A DNA stretch of 7,296 nt, taken from the NCBI GenBank assembly GCA_030044075.1, contig JASHWM010000001.1:1-7296 (forward strand), given 5' to 3'. Both the position numbers and the translations under genes were made by a program. Source of the DNA: Candidatus Rhabdochlamydia sp. (lineage in GTDB: Bacteria; Chlamydiota; Chlamydiia; Chlamydiales; Rhabdochlamydiaceae). Shown here in pieces: positions 1 to 5,845 of the stretch; position 1 is the stretch's first letter; every line of letters starts with the position of its first letter. The notes under the pieces were generated by a model, which did no database searches, had not been told where the DNA came from, and saw only the letters and a program-made list of their open reading frames with translations.

Positions 1-735
1 ATGAGCACCTTTACCTCTTCTAACAATCTTTTTAGCAACTTAAGCACTGTGACGGGCACCAATCCTTACGGGATTTACAATGCTACTAATACGATCAACA
101 CCTTTAACCTTTCAGGCAATACTTTTACAAACCTCAATACTAGCTTCGGGGTTTACAACCTCTCCAATACGATCTTTACTTTTAATGTCGAAAGAAACCT
201 CTTCAACGACTTTATAAATAGCCAAGGGATTGCAAACTTTGACGCAAACCTCTCGATCAACACTTTCAATGTCTCAGCCAATAATTTCCATAACCTTTCC
301 GCCGATAGCTACGGAGTGATCAACCTCCTTTCCTCGATCAACACCATGAATGTTTCTGACAACATTTTTTCGGGGTTTGACTACAGTACTGGCATAGAGA
401 ACTTATCCAACAACATCACTACCTTCTATTCTTCAAACAACACCTTTAATGACCTGAACAATGGGACCTCTGGCATCGAGAACGATGGCGCAACTATTGT
501 CACTTTCATCTCTTCATACAACACCTATGAAGGTTTGAGCGATTCCACCGGGTTTTTAAGCCAGTCAAATTCCACGTTCACTACTTTCAATTCATATGAA
601 GACAGCTTTATCAACTTAGACGACAGCTATGGCATGTACAGCTTCGGAGGCACGATCGCCATGCTCAATTCTTTCGGAAGCAATTTTACAAACCTTAGCA
701 ATACCAGCATTGGAAACTTCAACTATTTGACCACC
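1..735 (+). repeat. Nine degenerate protein-level tandem repeats of about 27 codons
   Basis: Units begin at residues 1, 32, 58, 86, 113, 139, 166, 193 and 219 (bases 1, 94, 172, 256, 337, 415, 496, 577 and 655), giving periods of 31, 26, 28, 27, 26, 27, 27 and 26. The best conserved unit starts INTFNVSANNFHNLS (unit 4); units 2 and 5 start INTFNLSGN and INTMNVSDN. The nucleotide sequences have diverged while the protein pattern persists, so this is an old repeat kept by structural selection rather than recent slippage. Units 8-9 are the most degraded, grading into the C-terminal cap. Confidence 0.85.
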
Positions 736-1068
736 GGCAATTTCAACTATATGAGCGGCTTTTACAGTATGGACAGTGGAAGCGCAGGCATTTCCTACAT
801 ATCGCCAACTTCCAGTAACAACCTCGTCATCAATGGGAATTCTTTCATAGGCAGCTCTACTGTATTGCCAGGATATGCAGCTGACATTACAGCGACCGGA
901 ACATTATGCCTTGAGTTTACAAACAATAGCGCCACACCGAGCAACATCCCTGTTCCCTATAGTTTCACAAACAGCGGCGCCACATTCAATTACGCAAATG
1001 TCTCAGGAAATACCGGGACTATTATGACAACTGGCACCGTCCCTTCAGGTTCTTGCACCATCCCTTAA
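1..1068 (+). CDS. Asn/Ser/Thr-rich tandem-repeat protein, probable beta-solenoid; 5'-truncated by the window edge
   Basis: Open from the first base to a TAA at 1066-1068 (355 codons visible). The ATG at base 1 is probably not the true start: its residues (MSTFTSSNNLF) already match the repeat pattern, with Met in the place of the repeat's usual Ile, so the gene very likely extends to the left. Residues 1 to about 245 are nine degenerate repeats of 26-31 residues with the pattern (I)xTFxxSxNxFxNL...SxGIxN. Regularly spaced Asn and Phe are typical of right-handed parallel beta-helices with stacked side-chain ladders. Residues about 270-355 form a non-repeat C-terminal cap holding the only two Cys (C303 and C352). 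No C-terminal outer-membrane barrel, no terminal Phe and no chlamydial Pmp GGAI motif is visible. The role is unknown; a surface-exposed or secreted adhesin-like protein is a reasonable inference. Any export signal would lie outside the window. A terminator follows directly. Confidence 0.8.
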   Translation: MSTFTSSNNLFSNLSTVTGTNPYGIYNATNTINTFNLSGNTFTNLNTSFGVYNLSNTIFTFNVERNLFNDFINSQGIANFDANLSINTFNVSANNFHNLSADSYGVINLLSSINTMNVSDNIFSGFDYSTGIENLSNNITTFYSSNNTFNDLNNGTSGIENDGATIVTFISSYNTYEGLSDSTGFLSQSNSTFTTFNSYEDSFINLDDSYGMYSFGGTIAMLNSFGSNFTNLSNTSIGNFNYLTTGNFNYMSGFYSMDSGSAGISYISPTSSNNLVINGNSFIGSSTVLPGYAADITATGTLCLEFTNNSATPSNIPVPYSFTNSGATFNYANVSGNTGTIMTTGTVPSGSCTIP

Positions 1069-1093
1069 GAAGATTTACAACCATGCAAGCTTC

Positions 1094-1130
1094 ACAAAAA
1101 CCAAAGGGACGCTCCTTGGGTTTTTGTTTA
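1094..1130 (+). terminator. Rho-independent terminator after the repeat protein
   Basis: The left arm (1095-1108) pairs with the right arm (1113-1126): CAAAAACC against GGTTTTTG, one A-G mismatch at 1103/1118, then AAGGG against TCCTT including a G-T pair. The loop is ACGC (1109-1112). The right arm ends in a T-rich run (GGGTTTTTGTTTA). It lies 26 nt after the stop codon, so the repeat gene is insulated from the genes to its right. Confidence 0.75.
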
Positions 1131-1168
1131 ATATTAAGACTTTATCAAGAAAAATATTTTCTATTTAT

Positions 1169-1197
1169 TTGATTACAATTTAATAACCGAATATAAT
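1169..1197 (+). promoter_or_regulatory. Predicted sigma70-type promoter for the first GME paralogue
   Basis: A -35 box TTGATT (1169-1174) and a perfect -10 box TATAAT (1192-1197) are separated by 17 bp. Transcription would start near 1204, leaving an A/U-rich leader of about 25 nt before the ATG at 1229. It sits just after the terminator of the preceding gene, as expected for an independently expressed gene. Confidence 0.65.
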
Positions 1198-1203
1198 CTT
1201 CGC

Positions 1204-1219
1204 AATTTTTTAAAAAATT
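1204..1219. repeat. A/T-only 16-bp perfect palindrome in the leader of the first GME gene
   Basis: AATTTTTTAAAAAATT is its own reverse complement. It lies at the predicted transcription start, 9 nt before the ATG. It may be an operator, a weak AU hairpin, or simply a product of A/T-rich composition. No GGAG-like ribosome-binding site is present between it and the start codon. Confidence 0.5.
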
Positions 1220-1228
1220 AATATAATA

Positions 1229-2896
1229 ATGAATCTTTTAGTAGATCCTCAATGCCTAGGGATGAGGCAATATATGGTTCGGAGGAACGAGGCCCTCAAG
1301 GCCGTTGAAAAAGACGGTCTTTCTCTTGAACGCTTCCCTGAATTTACAATAGACAGAGTAGTCGTCCTTGCTGCTGTACGGGAAAATGGGAACGCACGAA
1401 GGTTAGCAAGCAAGTTCCTTCAAAATGATAGGGATGTCGTCCAAGCGACCGTTGATACTTTCAAGCGCTATAGAGAACTTCTTCCGCACCCTCCCCTGAC
1501 AACTGATGTTGTCAAAGCTGCCTCTTTGGCAAAGAGGGTTTATATTTCACATCCGATATACGCTTCCATGATCGGGGGGAGCATTTCAAGTTTTGTAAAG
1601 GTAACCCCCTTAATTGATAAAGCCTCTTCTGATTTCATCAGAGATTCCCATCTTGTCCTTCTAAATGGTGTTCATTTGCTTCCTCATCAAATTGACGATC
1701 CCATTTTTCACAACCGCTTCCTGGCTTGTTTGCCAGAGGGAGCAAAGCAATATCTTATTTCAGACACCCAAGAACTGATTGATTTTATCCCTTCGGGCAA
1801 AGGCTATGATCGTCCCAATACAGATCAAGCTGTCATTACTATGGAAGACCACCGCATTCCCTATAAGTTTGCGAAAACTTGCGTTGAAGGAGGAAACGGT
1901 TTTATTTTTATGGACAAAGGAACGCCAAAGGCCATTATTGGATGGTTCAGCGTCCTTCACAGTGTAATCGCCCTTGAAGAGCAGGGCTATTTTGACGGAA
2001 AAGACCTTCATAATGAAGGAGAACCTTCTCTAGAAAGCTATAGGATCGCCCGCAACCTCGACCTTTATTCTTACAGGAGGCCCTTCGACCTTTTATCAAA
2101 CCAAGCAAAATCACCGGAAGAAAAAGAAAAAATTGTCAAAGACTTTGAAAATGTCCTTGGCAGCGAATTTGCGTATCGGATCAAACTGATCAGCCCGTTC
2201 AAAGAGATGGAAAAAGAGACCTACCGGAGCAAAGCAAATGAGATCGAGGCGAAGCTGAGGCTGACAAAGGCGCTGATCGCAGAAGAGCTGGAAGTTCCTC
2301 TAGAAAACATTGCCTTTGTTCCGCAGTATGATTTCCATATCGATATGGAAATGTTTGTGACGCCAGGCGGGACAGTCGCTGTCAATGATGATGAAGGGGT
2401 CGTTCAATTCCTTGAAACATTAAAAAATACCCAAGCCCTATTCCCAAAAGAAAAAAGACTGGTCGAAGATTGTTTGGTGTCTGCGAAGTTCCGCGCAGCT
2501 CTTTTTCAAGCAGGTCGGCAAAGCCGCATAGAGATGCTCAAAGAAAAAAATTTTTCGATCTGTACGATCCCTGCAATCTTTGAGGCGCCAGAATTTCAAA
2601 TCAATTTAAATTACTGCAATGGGATCTTTTTACCTCAAGAAGCAATGGCCACCTTCACAAATACCGCAGGCAAAACTTATAAAGTATTCACCGGGAGGAA
2701 AGAAGGGTTCAACTTCGTCACAACGGGGCCTACCTATGAGGAGGAATCGGTTATTCATGCCAAATTTTCCCAGCTGTTCAGAAAAACATTCCCCAACATT
2801 CCACTCCGCCCAGTCCAAGGTCTTTCTTCGTACCTTGCCCTTCGCGGAGGAGGTCTGCATTGTTTGACATTTGAGGGCCAGTTTTTATCAGAATAA
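1229..2896 (+). CDS. DUF4116-like + guanidino-group modifying enzyme (arginine/agmatine/peptidyl-arginine deiminase fold), paralogue A
   Basis: This is a 555-aa predicted soluble protein with no signal peptide or membrane segment. Residues about 18-80 resemble DUF4116 (VVVLAAVRENGNARRLAS, then LQNDRDVVQATV). From about residue 130 the GME superfamily signatures appear in order: FIRD (D139), EGGN (E220), HID (H370, D372), and GGGLHCLT near the C-terminus (nucleophile C545). NYCNGIF at 461-467 matches the Y-x-N strand before the Cys motif in agmatine deiminase/PAD_porph proteins. By family knowledge these correspond to D166, E224, H278, D280 and C406 of arginine deiminase, so an active hydrolase or amidinotransferase is predicted. 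The substrate is unknown: protein arginine, free arginine or agmatine. Residues about 240-355 are a helical insertion. The start at 1229 agrees with paralogue B (four more residues before the first shared block). It has its own promoter and no Shine-Dalgarno sequence. A secreted effector role is inferred from the DUF4116-like domain and the nearby T3SS genes. Confidence 0.8.
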   Translation: MNLLVDPQCLGMRQYMVRRNEALKAVEKDGLSLERFPEFTIDRVVVLAAVRENGNARRLASKFLQNDRDVVQATVDTFKRYRELLPHPPLTTDVVKAASLAKRVYISHPIYASMIGGSISSFVKVTPLIDKASSDFIRDSHLVLLNGVHLLPHQIDDPIFHNRFLACLPEGAKQYLISDTQELIDFIPSGKGYDRPNTDQAVITMEDHRIPYKFAKTCVEGGNGFIFMDKGTPKAIIGWFSVLHSVIALEEQGYFDGKDLHNEGEPSLESYRIARNLDLYSYRRPFDLLSNQAKSPEEKEKIVKDFENVLGSEFAYRIKLISPFKEMEKETYRSKANEIEAKLRLTKALIAEELEVPLENIAFVPQYDFHIDMEMFVTPGGTVAVNDDEGVVQFLETLKNTQALFPKEKRLVEDCLVSAKFRAALFQAGRQSRIEMLKEKNFSICTIPAIFEAPEFQINLNYCNGIFLPQEAMATFTNTAGKTYKVFTGRKEGFNFVTTGPTYEEESVIHAKFSQLFRKTFPNIPLRPVQGLSSYLALRGGGLHCLTFEGQFLSE

Positions 2897-2936
2897 TTAT
2901 TTAATTGTAGAACTTATTTCTAATCTTAATTTAAAA

Positions 2937-2945
2937 TGATAATAT
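2937..2945 (+). promoter_or_regulatory. Possible extended -10 promoter for the second GME paralogue
   Basis: TG-A-TAATAT (2937-2945) fits an extended -10 element. A matching -35 is poor (TTTCTA at 2917-2922, 17 bp upstream). The 70-nt gap contains no terminator-like hairpin, so read-through from the first paralogue is equally possible. Confidence 0.35.
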
Positions 2946-2947
2946 CT

Positions 2948-2961
2948 AATTAATATTAATT
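2948..2961. repeat. A/T-only 14-bp perfect palindrome in the leader of the second GME gene
   Basis: AATTAATATTAATT is its own reverse complement and ends 5 nt before the ATG at 2967. Its position parallels the palindrome before paralogue A, although the sequence differs. No Shine-Dalgarno sequence is visible here either. A/T-rich composition alone could produce it. Confidence 0.45.
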
Positions 2962-2966
2962 TAATA

Positions 2967-4607
2967 ATGAGCTCATTTTCCATATCAATTGATCTGTTTG
3001 CCATATCCAAACGGGCAGCGATACAACTTGTTTCCCAAAATGGCATGAACCTTGAAATGATTCCCCAGTTCAATGACAGCAAAAAGGTTGTCCTTGCAGC
3101 GGTCTCCCAAAACGGACATGCACGCAAGTGGGCAAGCAGCAGGCTCCAGGCAGATGAAGACGTCATCAAAGAAACTGTTAAAACTTTTATCCGGTGTAAA
3201 GCGGCTCTGTCCGAACTGCCTTCCCTATCCTCTAGTGTTCCTGGTAATAATAGAGTATTTATTGGGACAAGGCTGTTTATGGAATTCCTTGATGAATCCT
3301 TCAAGGACACCTTTGTTCCTGCTAAAAAAATAAGACCGGCGTACTCTGCATTTATTAGGGACTCTCATGTTGTCCTTTTAAATAAAGTCCATTTAATCCC
3401 CTATGTCATAAAAGACGAGTTTTTTTGGGGACAGTTTCTTTCCATTTTACCTTCTTGTACGGACCATTTCATTTCTTCTAACATCTCTTGCGTGCCTTCT
3501 GGAAATGGGTTCGATGAATGCAACATCAATCAGGCGATCATAGCAGCGGAAGAGTATCGCATCCCTTATAAGCTTGGAAAGACTGTTATCGAAGGAGGCA
3601 ACTGCTACCTTTTTTACGATGGGGCAACACCTAGGGCCGTTATCGGAGAACTTAGTATTTATACAAGCTTGATCGGCCTTGAGGAACAAGGCTATTTTAC
3701 CAAAAACCCTCCTCTTTTGAGCGATGAAGAGCCTTCCTTGGAAGCATATCGCGCAGCCCGCAACCACAGGCTCTACCTTGAAGAGAAAAGGGACCTTGAT
3801 GTGTCGATACGATCGCAAATACAAGAAGAAGTTCAACAGGCTATCCAATCCTTGGAGAACGTGTTCGGAGGTGAAAAAGGCTACCGGCTCATGCTTGTTG
3901 CAAAAGTTACCGAAGAAGATAAATCCCTCTATAAAGAAGGGGCAAGGGAGTTCGAGGCAAAACTTAGGATGACCAAGGCCCTTATTGCTGAGGAGCTCTC
4001 AGTCCCCTTGCAGCATATCGCGTTCGTCCCGCAACGGGACTTCCACATCGACATGGACCTGTTTGTCACGCCTGATGGGACCGTCTGTATGCATGATGAT
4101 TCTGAAGCAATCCAATTCTTACGTGAAATTAAACAAGGCTTCATGCTGCATAAAACTCATCTTGCCCTTCTTGATCGTTATTCAAAAACAGCACACGAGC
4201 AGCATGCTGCTTTTAAGGACATCCAAGCAAGGCGCTTGAAGATCCTTCAAGATATGGGCTTTCGCTGCAAGCTGCTGCCTGGGGTCTTTCAAGGAGATGA
4301 CACCACAAAGACGTTAAACTATTGCAACGGAATTTTTATCGCAAAAGAAGATGATTCTCTTCCAGTGGAAGAGACAGTTGAAACAGACCCTGAGTCGATG
4401 CATAAAAGAAAATTTTTAAGGACAGAGAAAAGTTATCATTTTGTGACGACAGGCCCTACAAAAGAAGAAGAAGGTATCTTCCATCATGAGTTCCTACGCA
4501 TGTTTCGAAAAGCCTTCCCTAGGATCACTCCCATTGGAGTTCCCGGCATGTCAGAATTTATTTCATCAAAAAAAGGGGGCATGCACTGCCTCACCGTTGA
4601 GAACTGA
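2967..4607 (+). CDS. DUF4116-like + guanidino-group modifying enzyme, paralogue B
   Basis: This 546-aa protein is colinear with the preceding gene product over its whole length. In the block around HID (residues 324-373 here, 334-383 in A) 38 of 50 residues are identical; the N-terminus and the region after HID are less similar. It keeps every catalytic signature: FIRD (D132), EGGN (E209), HID (H360, D362), NYCNGIF (451-457) and GGMHCLT (C541, six residues from the end). The DUF4116-like region covers about residues 12-75 (VVLAAVSQNGHARKWASS, LQADEDV). It differs from A by a slightly longer acidic linker at about 460-485. Codons in conserved blocks differ at many synonymous sites, so the duplication is not recent, and keeping both catalytic sets suggests both copies are under selection. 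Predicted activity is hydrolysis of, or transfer from, a guanidino group through a Cys-amidino intermediate; the substrate is unknown. No signal peptide or membrane segment is visible. Confidence 0.8.
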   Translation: MSSFSISIDLFAISKRAAIQLVSQNGMNLEMIPQFNDSKKVVLAAVSQNGHARKWASSRLQADEDVIKETVKTFIRCKAALSELPSLSSSVPGNNRVFIGTRLFMEFLDESFKDTFVPAKKIRPAYSAFIRDSHVVLLNKVHLIPYVIKDEFFWGQFLSILPSCTDHFISSNISCVPSGNGFDECNINQAIIAAEEYRIPYKLGKTVIEGGNCYLFYDGATPRAVIGELSIYTSLIGLEEQGYFTKNPPLLSDEEPSLEAYRAARNHRLYLEEKRDLDVSIRSQIQEEVQQAIQSLENVFGGEKGYRLMLVAKVTEEDKSLYKEGAREFEAKLRMTKALIAEELSVPLQHIAFVPQRDFHIDMDLFVTPDGTVCMHDDSEAIQFLREIKQGFMLHKTHLALLDRYSKTAHEQHAAFKDIQARRLKILQDMGFRCKLLPGVFQGDDTTKTLNYCNGIFIAKEDDSLPVEETVETDPESMHKRKFLRTEKSYHFVTTGPTKEEEGIFHHEFLRMFRKAFPRITPIGVPGMSEFISSKKGGMHCLTVEN

Positions 4608-4618
4608 TCCTAGACAAG

Positions 4619-4647
4619 TTGCATTAAATCATTATAGTTGTTAATCT
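4619..4647 (+). promoter_or_regulatory. Weak candidate promoter for ychF
   Basis: TTGCAT (4619-4624) and TAATCT (4642-4647) are 17 bp apart, each with three of six consensus bases. GATAAT at 4650-4655 is an alternative -10 without a good -35. The 74-nt gap has no terminator-like hairpin, so read-through from the GME gene cannot be excluded. Confidence 0.3.
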
Positions 4648-4671
4648 TAGATAATTTATTTTTTGATCAAA

Positions 4672-4676
4672 AGGGA
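4672..4676 (+). promoter_or_regulatory. Ribosome-binding site of ychF
   Basis: AGGGA ends 5 nt before the ATG at 4682. It supports that start, which also gives the usual family length and N-terminus. It contrasts with the two GME genes, which have no such site. Confidence 0.6.
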
Positions 4677-4681
4677 ATTTC

Positions 4682-5776
4682 ATGACAAATCTATCTTGCG
4701 GGATCGTGGGACTGCCAAACGTTGGGAAGTCAACATTGTTCAATGCACTAACACGCAAGGCAGCTGCTGCCGCCAATTATCCGTTTTGCACGATCGATCC
4801 CAATGTGGGGATCGTCGATGTCGAAGACGCAAGGCTTGCTGTTTTGTCGAAAATTTCCGGAAGTAAAAAGATCATCCCCGCAACAGTGACCTTCGTAGAT
4901 ATCGCAGGGCTTGTGAAAGGAGCTTCCAAGGGAGAAGGCCTTGGGAACCAGTTCCTCGCCAACATCAGGGAGACCGACGCCATCATCCAGGTCGTCCGCT
5001 GCTTTGAAAATGACGATGTCATCCACGTTGCTGGAAAAGTGGACCCAATATCGGATATTGAAGTGATCCAGCTGGAGCTGATCCTCGCTGATATCCAAAT
5101 GACAGAGAACGTCATCCAGAGGCTTGAGAAACAGATCAAAACAAAAAAGGAGCTGGGAGCGGTCGTCGATACGCTAAAAAAAGCTGTTGCCCATATGAAC
5201 CAGAACCTCCCCTTGCGCACATGCAAGTTCACTCCGGAAGAAGAGGCGCACCTCCACCCGTATTCATTCCTTTCCAAGAAAAAAATGATCATTGCCACAA
5301 ACGTCTCGGAAAAAGACCTCCCTTCAATGGAAAACGAACATGTGGAAAGAGTCCGGGAATACGCTGCAAAAGAAGGGCTTTCTGTAATTCCGATCTGCGC
5401 GAAGCTCGAAGAAGAGCTTTCGCAGCTGAGCGAAGAAGAAGGAAAGGAGTTCCTCCAGGGGCTTGGCGTAGAAGAGACAGGCCTCAACCGATTGATCAAG
5501 GCAGCCTTTAACATCCTCGGGCTGATCACCTATATTACAACAGGAGAGATCGAGACAAGGGCATGGACCATCCATAAAGGAACGCCTGCCAACGAAGCTG
5601 CCGGGAAGATCCATACAGACCTCCAGAAGGGCTTTATCCGGGCCGAAGTGGTGACGTATGACGACATGGTCAAATACCAGGGCCGCGTGGGGGCCAGGGA
5701 CCATGGAAAGGCCCGCTCGGAAGGCAAGGAATACATCGTGCAAGATGGCGATGTGATCCTATTTTTCCACAACTAA
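4682..5776 (+). CDS. ychF: Redox/stress-linked P-loop NTPase YchF (OLA1/Obg family)
   Basis: A 364-aa cytoplasmic nucleotide-binding protein, the normal length for the family. The P-loop is GLPNVGKS (residues 10-17), switch I lies around YPFCTIDPN (33-41), and G3 is DIAGL (73-77). The G4 position reads NVSE (207-210) instead of NKxD, the family hallmark that relaxes guanine specificity and gives ATP preference. A coiled-coil helical insertion spans about 130-175. The C-terminal TGS domain (about 280-363) begins ITTGEIETRAWTI and ends GDVILFFHN. Family members bind ribosomes and are linked to stress responses and translation. Nothing is missing or broken. It is followed 69 nt later by sctU, the neighbour order I recall in Chlamydia. 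No terminator separates them, so partial co-transcription is possible. Confidence 0.97.
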   Translation: MTNLSCGIVGLPNVGKSTLFNALTRKAAAAANYPFCTIDPNVGIVDVEDARLAVLSKISGSKKIIPATVTFVDIAGLVKGASKGEGLGNQFLANIRETDAIIQVVRCFENDDVIHVAGKVDPISDIEVIQLELILADIQMTENVIQRLEKQIKTKKELGAVVDTLKKAVAHMNQNLPLRTCKFTPEEEAHLHPYSFLSKKKMIIATNVSEKDLPSMENEHVERVREYAAKEGLSVIPICAKLEEELSQLSEEEGKEFLQGLGVEETGLNRLIKAAFNILGLITYITTGEIETRAWTIHKGTPANEAAGKIHTDLQKGFIRAEVVTYDDMVKYQGRVGARDHGKARSEGKEYIVQDGDVILFFHN

Positions 5777-5784
5777 ATTTTCTC

Positions 5785-5814
5785 TTGACCTTAGGAAAAA
5801 CGGTTCGTTAGAGT
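5785..5814 (+). promoter_or_regulatory. Predicted sigma70-type promoter of the sctU-sctV unit
   Basis: TTGACC (5785-5790, five of six consensus bases) and TAGAGT (5809-5814, four of six) are separated by 18 bp. Transcription would start near 5821, giving a leader of about 25 nt. A short inverted repeat AACG-GTT-CGTT (5799-5809) lies in the spacer and touches the -10; it may be chance. No strong ribosome-binding site precedes the ATG at 5846. Confidence 0.55.
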
Positions 5815-5845
5815 ACAGGCAACGTAGGCAAAGTGGTCTGACTCA

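Noticed and set aside
1..1068. Chlamydial polymorphic membrane protein (Pmp) autotransporter
   Set aside because: The repeats look superficially similar (Phe and Asn rich), but the GGAI motif is absent, there is no C-terminal beta-barrel, and the last residue is not Phe.
2897..2966. Terminator between the two GME genes
   Set aside because: The 70-nt gap is nearly all A/T, with no GC-containing stem followed by a T run.
2897..3310. Antisense open frame of 137 codons covering the start of the second GME gene
   Set aside because: It runs against the conserved N-terminal domain of paralogue B, whose frame is fixed by colinearity with paralogue A. No motif or ribosome-binding site supports it.
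3447..3848. Antisense open frame of 133 codons inside paralogue B, and a similar one at 1760-2011 inside paralogue A
   Set aside because: Both fall opposite the same conserved catalytic region (around EGGN). Their partial resemblance to each other comes from the paralogy of the sense genes.
1229..4607. Ordinary metabolic agmatine or arginine deiminases
   Set aside because: Catalytic motifs agree, but the proteins are much longer than typical family members, have an added N-terminal domain and a large insertion, and occur as a diverged pair without arginine or polyamine metabolism genes nearby. A metabolic role is not excluded, only less likely.
4777..5529. Long antisense open frame (250 codons, minus strand) opposite ychF
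   Set aside because: It lies wholly inside the well-supported ychF gene, its product is Ser-rich and low in recognisable motifs, and it has no visible start-site signals. It is a shadow of the codon use on the other strand.
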